From NCBI RefSeq assembly GCF_021654135.1, contig NZ_JAKGSD010000025.1, forward strand, positions 4,561 to 60,775: 56,215 bases of DNA, read 5' to 3'. This DNA is from Amycolatopsis tucumanensis (GTDB lineage Bacteria > Actinomycetota > Actinomycetes > Mycobacteriales > Pseudonocardiaceae). Position numbers and translations under genes: made by a program. Below are positions 53,219 through 56,215 of this stretch, piece after piece. The notes below the pieces were generated by a model. It worked only from the letters and a program-made list of their open reading frames with translations, was not told the DNA's origin and did no database searches. Positions within the stretch are counted from its first letter, which is position 1. Each line of letters starts with the position of its first letter.

Positions 53219-54261
53219 CCACCGTCGAGCTGCGGCCGTTATACTGCCCGGTCGAGTCGCGGATCCACCCCGACGTCGAGCTGATCGAGGAACGCGCCAT
53301 CGCCTGGCTGGACCGGGTCCGCTTCTACCGCGACGAGACCGAGCGGATGCGCGTGGTGGGCACGAACAGTGCCGAGTTCTACGCCCGCTTCGCCCCGGAC
53401 GGGATCACGGAGAACGTGGAGGCCGCGGCGCGCTGGGTCTACTGGGGTTTCGCGTTCGACGACGCCCGGTGCGACTCGGGTGAGTACGCGCACTCGCCGC
53501 ACGAGTTCCTGGTGATGGCCGGGCAGGTGCAGCGCGCGCTGGAGACCCCGTGGCACCCGCTACCGGACGGCGATCCGCTGGTCCTGGCGCTGCAGGACAT
53601 CGGGCGCACGTTCGCGGCGTGCGCGACGCCCGTGCAGGTGCGCCGTTTCGCCGACGCCCACCGCGCCTGGCTGTTCGGGGTGGCGTGGCAAATCGCCTGC
53701 CAGGGCCGCGGGCGCATGCCGGACCTGGCCGAGTACACCGCGATCCGGCTGAACAGCGCGGGCGGGCCGCCGACGCTGGCGATGCTCGAAATCGCCGCGG
53801 GGCAGGAGGTTCCGGCCGCGGAAATGGATTCACCTGCGGTGCGGGCGCTCACCGAGATGACGATCCTCGTCGCCTCGTGGGACAACGACCTGCACTCCTA
53901 CCGGAAGGAGGAAGAGGAGGACCAGACCGGCATCAACCTGATCAACGTGCTGCGCGCGCGGCACGGGCTCGGCGCGGAGGAGGCCGTGGCGCGGGCCTAC
54001 GCGCTGCGGGACCGCGTGATGAGCCGGTTCCTGCTGCTGCGGTCGGAGGTCGCGGCCCGGCCGGTCAGTGATGCGCTGCGGACCTACCTGGACGGGCTGG
54101 GCCACGCGATCCGCGGCAACACCGACTGGGCGCTGCGGGTGCCGCGCTACCACGGCTACACCGGCCCGGGCGAGGACCCGCGCTGGGCCGACGCGCCGTC
54201 GGACCCGTGTCCCGACCCAGTGCCCATCCCCGCCATCGCCTGGTGGTGGGACTTGCTGTGA
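53215..54261 (+). CDS. Class I terpene synthase (cyclase)
   Basis: A 348-residue bacterial class I terpene synthase. The Asp-rich motif is DDARCD (82-87). The diphosphate sensor is Arg178, 46 residues before the NSE triad Asn224, Ser228 and Glu232 (NDLHSYRKE). The C-terminal pair is Arg311-Tyr312. All metal- and diphosphate-binding elements are intact, so it should be active. The GTG overlaps ispH. The nearby prenyl synthase suggests a diterpene (or sesquiterpene or sesterterpene) product; no known cyclase is recognised. Confidence 0.93.
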   Translation: MTTVELRPLYCPVESRIHPDVELIEERAIAWLDRVRFYRDETERMRVVGTNSAEFYARFAPDGITENVEAAARWVYWGFAFDDARCDSGEYAHSPHEFLVMAGQVQRALETPWHPLPDGDPLVLALQDIGRTFAACATPVQVRRFADAHRAWLFGVAWQIACQGRGRMPDLAEYTAIRLNSAGGPPTLAMLEIAAGQEVPAAEMDSPAVRALTEMTILVASWDNDLHSYRKEEEEDQTGINLINVLRARHGLGAEEAVARAYALRDRVMSRFLLLRSEVAARPVSDALRTYLDGLGHAIRGNTDWALRVPRYHGYTGPGEDPRWADAPSDPCPDPVPIPAIAWWWDLL

Positions 54262-54280
54262 ACACACTCGTGGAGGAGTC

Positions 54281-54583
54281 ATGAAGCGAAACGTCATCCG
54301 GAGCCTGATCGCCGTCGCCACCCTCGGCTCGGCGCTGGCGCTCACGCAGGTGCCCGCATCCGCCCAGGAGACCGGCTCGGCGCCGGCACCCATGCAGGCG
54401 CCCGCATCCGCCCTGGAGGCCGGCTGGGCGCCGGTGCAGGACCTGGGCAGCGCCTACTTCTGCCAGGCCGCGGGCATCGCCGGGCAGACCTTCGGCCGCT
54501 GGCAACCCGGCGACTGGCGGTGCGTCGGCCCGGTCCTGTGGGTCCGCAACGACCCCCTCCTCGCCGGCGGCGCCCCAGCGTGA
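54281..54583 (+). CDS. Small secreted protein following the terpene synthase
   Basis: A 100-residue exported protein. It has a signal peptide (MKRNVIRSLIAVATLGSALA, cleavage near ASA-QE at 28), an Ala/Pro linker and a roughly 50-residue domain with two cysteines (YFCQAAG, WRCVGPV) that could form a disulfide. It matches no family I know. The ATG has GGAGGAG and lies 19 bases after the terpene synthase, so the two are probably one transcript. Confidence 0.75.
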   Translation: MKRNVIRSLIAVATLGSALALTQVPASAQETGSAPAPMQAPASALEAGWAPVQDLGSAYFCQAAGIAGQTFGRWQPGDWRCVGPVLWVRNDPLLAGGAPA

Positions 54584-55207
54584 GCCCTCGCCCCGTCGGG
54601 GCTGGTGAGGTGGGCTCGGTCGGCGGCCGGACCTGATCGCGCGAGGCCGGGCCTGATCAGGTCACGCCCATGCCGAGCCAAGCCAAAGCCAAGCCAAGCC
54701 AAGCCAAGCCAAGGAGGATCCCACCCCGAGCAATCCGGACAAACCCCTTGCGGCCCCCCGCCCTCGGCGGCTCCGCCGCACGACGAGACACCACCTCGGC
54801 GGCTCCGCCCCACGACCGGCAACCACCTCGGCGGGTCCACCCCACGACGGGGCACCACTTCGGCGGGTCCACCCGCTGTGGGGGCCACCCTCGGCGGCTC
54901 CGCCCTACGACGGGCCTCCGCCGTCGGCGGGCCCACCCCACCACGGGCCGCCCCCTCGGTGGGGCCACCCTCAGTGGGTCCACCCCACAACTGGTCGCCA
55001 CCCTCGGTGGGGCCACCCTCGGTGGGTCCACCCCACAACTGGTCGCCACCCTCGGTGGGGCCACCCTCGTGTGGCCGACCCTCGGTGGGGCAACCTCACG
55101 ACGGGCCGCCGCCCTCGGCGGGTCCGCCCCATGACGGTCCGGTTCCGGGCCGCGACAAGGCCGGTGGGCGCCGTGTCCCCATCTGCGGCGTCCACCGGCC
55201 GCCGGTG
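54584..55207. repeat. Repeat-filled 624-base gap
   Basis: No gene is supported. GCCAAG-type pentamer repeats run from 54675 to 54714. From about 54761 to 55135 there are about twelve degenerate units of roughly 30-34 bases: CTCGGCGGCTCCGCC (or CTCGGTGGGGCCACC), then CCACGACGGG or CCACAACTGG. Each unit can fold on itself. Long open frames here on either strand are repeat artefacts. Confidence 0.75.
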
Positions 55208-55984
55208 TCAGCGCGGCTCGACCGCGAAGATCTCCAGGTCCCGGGGCGTGCCCTTCGCGCGGAACCAGCGTTTGCGGCGCACCTCGAAGCGCTCCGGGTC
55301 GAGCGCCTCCCGCACCGGGGCCGAGATCAGGACCTGCCCGCCGCCCGCGGCGTCCGCCACCCGCGCGGCCACGTTGACGTCCACGCCCAGGTAGTCGTGC
55401 CCCAGCTTGCGCGGCGTCCCGGCGTGCAGGCCCGCCCGCAGGCTCGGCCGGTGCCCGGAGATCTCCAGCTCGGCGACCCGCGCACACGCCTCGACCGCCG
55501 CCTCGACCCCGGCTTCCGGCTCGGCGAAGACCGCCATCAGGCCGTCGCCGAGGCGTTTCACCACACGGCCACCGCGGCGGGTGATCTCGGGCTCGCTCAC
55601 GCGCCCGACCTCGCGCAGCAGGCGGAGCGCGGCGTCGTCCCCGGCTTCGAGCGCCCACGTCGAGAAGCCCACGAGGTCGGTGAACAGGATCGTGATTTCG
55701 GCAGTCTCGGTTGCGCGCCGGGAATCGGTGAACGCCTGCCACACCTGGACCGCGGTCAGGCCCAGCTCGCGGAGCACGCTCGGCTCCGGGTTGTCGGCCA
55801 GGGCGCGCGCCAGCCGGTGCGATGGGAGCCGACCGGCGGTGGACAGCGGGTCGCCCATCTCGCTGTCGCCGGGCGCGAGCCGCCGCACGAACCGCGCGGT
55901 GCGGAGCAGGCTCTCCCGCCGGTCGACCTCGCGCAACGCCTGGCCCAGCCTGCTGCGGCGGCCACCGGGGGCCTCGTCGGTCAC
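55208..55984 (-). CDS. Class III adenylate cyclase
   Basis: A 258-residue soluble class III nucleotide cyclase. An N-terminal about 90-residue region includes FGDPLSTAGR-like MGDPLSTAGRLPSH and PSVLRELGLTAVQVWQ. The cyclase domain (about 95-258) has metal-binding Asp103 (ILFTDLVGFS) and Asp147 (LGDGLMAVF), and transition-state residues Asn204 and Arg208. Lys143 fits ATP specificity. It makes cAMP in the cytoplasm. GTG 55984 is chosen because TATTCT lies six bases upstream (leaderless); ATG 56011 would add nine residues. Confidence 0.88.
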   Translation of the reverse strand: MTDEAPGGRRSRLGQALREVDRRESLLRTARFVRRLAPGDSEMGDPLSTAGRLPSHRLARALADNPEPSVLRELGLTAVQVWQAFTDSRRATETAEITILFTDLVGFSTWALEAGDDAALRLLREVGRVSEPEITRRGGRVVKRLGDGLMAVFAEPEAGVEAAVEACARVAELEISGHRPSLRAGLHAGTPRKLGHDYLGVDVNVAARVADAAGGGQVLISAPVREALDPERFEVRRKRWFRAKGTPRDLEIFAVEPR

Positions 55985-56004
55985 CGGCCCAGAATAGAGT
56001 CCGA

Positions 56005-56215
56005 CGATCATCCCCCGCGACGCGTCAGCAATCACCCCCACCTGCTACGGCGAACCACCACGGCCTCGCCCGTGACCAGGCGGCCAGGACAGCGACCCGC
56101 GATCCCACCACTCACCCAGCGGCCCACGATCACCCCCGCGACGCGTCAGCCGTCACCCTCCCCACCTGCTACGGCCAGCCACTACGGCCTCGCCGGTGAC
56201 CAGGCGGCCAGGACA
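56005..56215. repeat. 122-bp-period tandem repeat at the cyclase 5' end
   Basis: Sequence from 56005 (CGATCATCCCCCGCGACGCG) to about 56091 recurs from 56127 to the window end. Both copies end CCAGGCGGCCAGGACA. The array covers the region upstream of the leftward cyclase and may continue past the window. Confidence 0.75.

Noticed and set aside
54454..55038. Gly-Gly-Pro-Thr-Glu repeat protein on the minus strand
   Set aside because: The frame is wholly within the tandem repeat array, has no ribosome site and runs through the secreted-protein gene.
54761..55135. CRISPR-like array of about 32-base units
   Set aside because: Units are degenerate along their full length with no constant repeat and unique spacers, and there are no cas genes.

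Overview
The window is very GC-rich actinomycete chromosome, most likely from an Amycolatopsis-like member of the Pseudonocardiaceae. Support for this: GTG and TTG starts are frequent, genes overlap by 4 bases (ATGA/GTGA) at least a dozen times, several starts look leaderless, and ECF sigma factors, TetR/GntR/ROK regulators, a DUF6292-like gene and an orphan MsiK-type ATPase are present. I see no rRNA, tRNA, transposase, phage gene or CRISPR array.

Layout. 0.3-7.2 kb: two divergent operons that together encode a tetrahydrofolate-dependent aromatic O-demethylation and gallate-type 4,5-ring-cleavage pathway. Rightward are galB-galC-ligM. Leftward are metF-purU-ligA-ligB, an alpha/beta hydrolase and a muconolactone-isomerase-like gene. 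7.2-11.1 kb: a DASS/SLC13 anion transporter, a TetR regulator and a divergent P450. 11.1-19.5 kb: two ECF sigma factors (one with a coupled membrane protein), a nitroreductase, dehydrogenases, a DUF1876 protein, a peptidase-E-like protein, a GntR-OsmC pair and an alpha/beta hydrolase. 19.6-24.8 kb: sugar region with two ROK repressors, the MsiK-type ATPase and xylose isomerase, with three operator-like inverted repeats. 24.8-27.9 kb: a three-gene operon of SpoIIE phosphatase, B12-binding protein with the CarH-type W-x9-EH light-sensor motif, and STAS protein. 28.2-31.9 kb: an ECF sigma factor fused to a zinc finger, a membrane segment and a long G-A-K-G repeat tail, then pobA and a DUF6292-like gene. 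31.9-38.2 kb: metH under an S-adenosylhomocysteine riboswitch, a coupled unknown protein and a secreted lipase-like protein. 38.6-49 kb: mixed metabolic and regulatory genes (dehydrogenase, tandem crotonase with TetR and SDR, NUDIX, Orn/Lys/Arg decarboxylase, two-component system, YceI). 48.8-54.6 kb: a terpenoid locus of polyprenyl diphosphate synthase, IspH with an N-terminal extension, class I terpene synthase, small secreted protein and ABC pair. 55.2-56 kb: a class III adenylate cyclase.

How the genes work together. LigM would move aryl methyl groups to tetrahydrofolate. MetF would oxidise methyl-THF, and PurU could release the carbon as formate and regenerate THF. LigAB would open the ring. 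Tautomerisation (perhaps by the CatC-like protein), hydration (GalB) and aldol cleavage (GalC) would give pyruvate and oxaloacetate. No ligC/ligI homologues are present here, so gallate or 3-O-methylgallate fits better than protocatechuate as the ring-cleavage substrate. The SpoIIE-B12-STAS operon looks like a light- or cobalamin-responsive partner switch.

A recurrent oddity is degenerate tandem DNA repeats (about 18-190 bp periods) in most long intergenic gaps. Several include the stop codon or 3' end of the adjacent gene, as if gene ends had been copied downstream.
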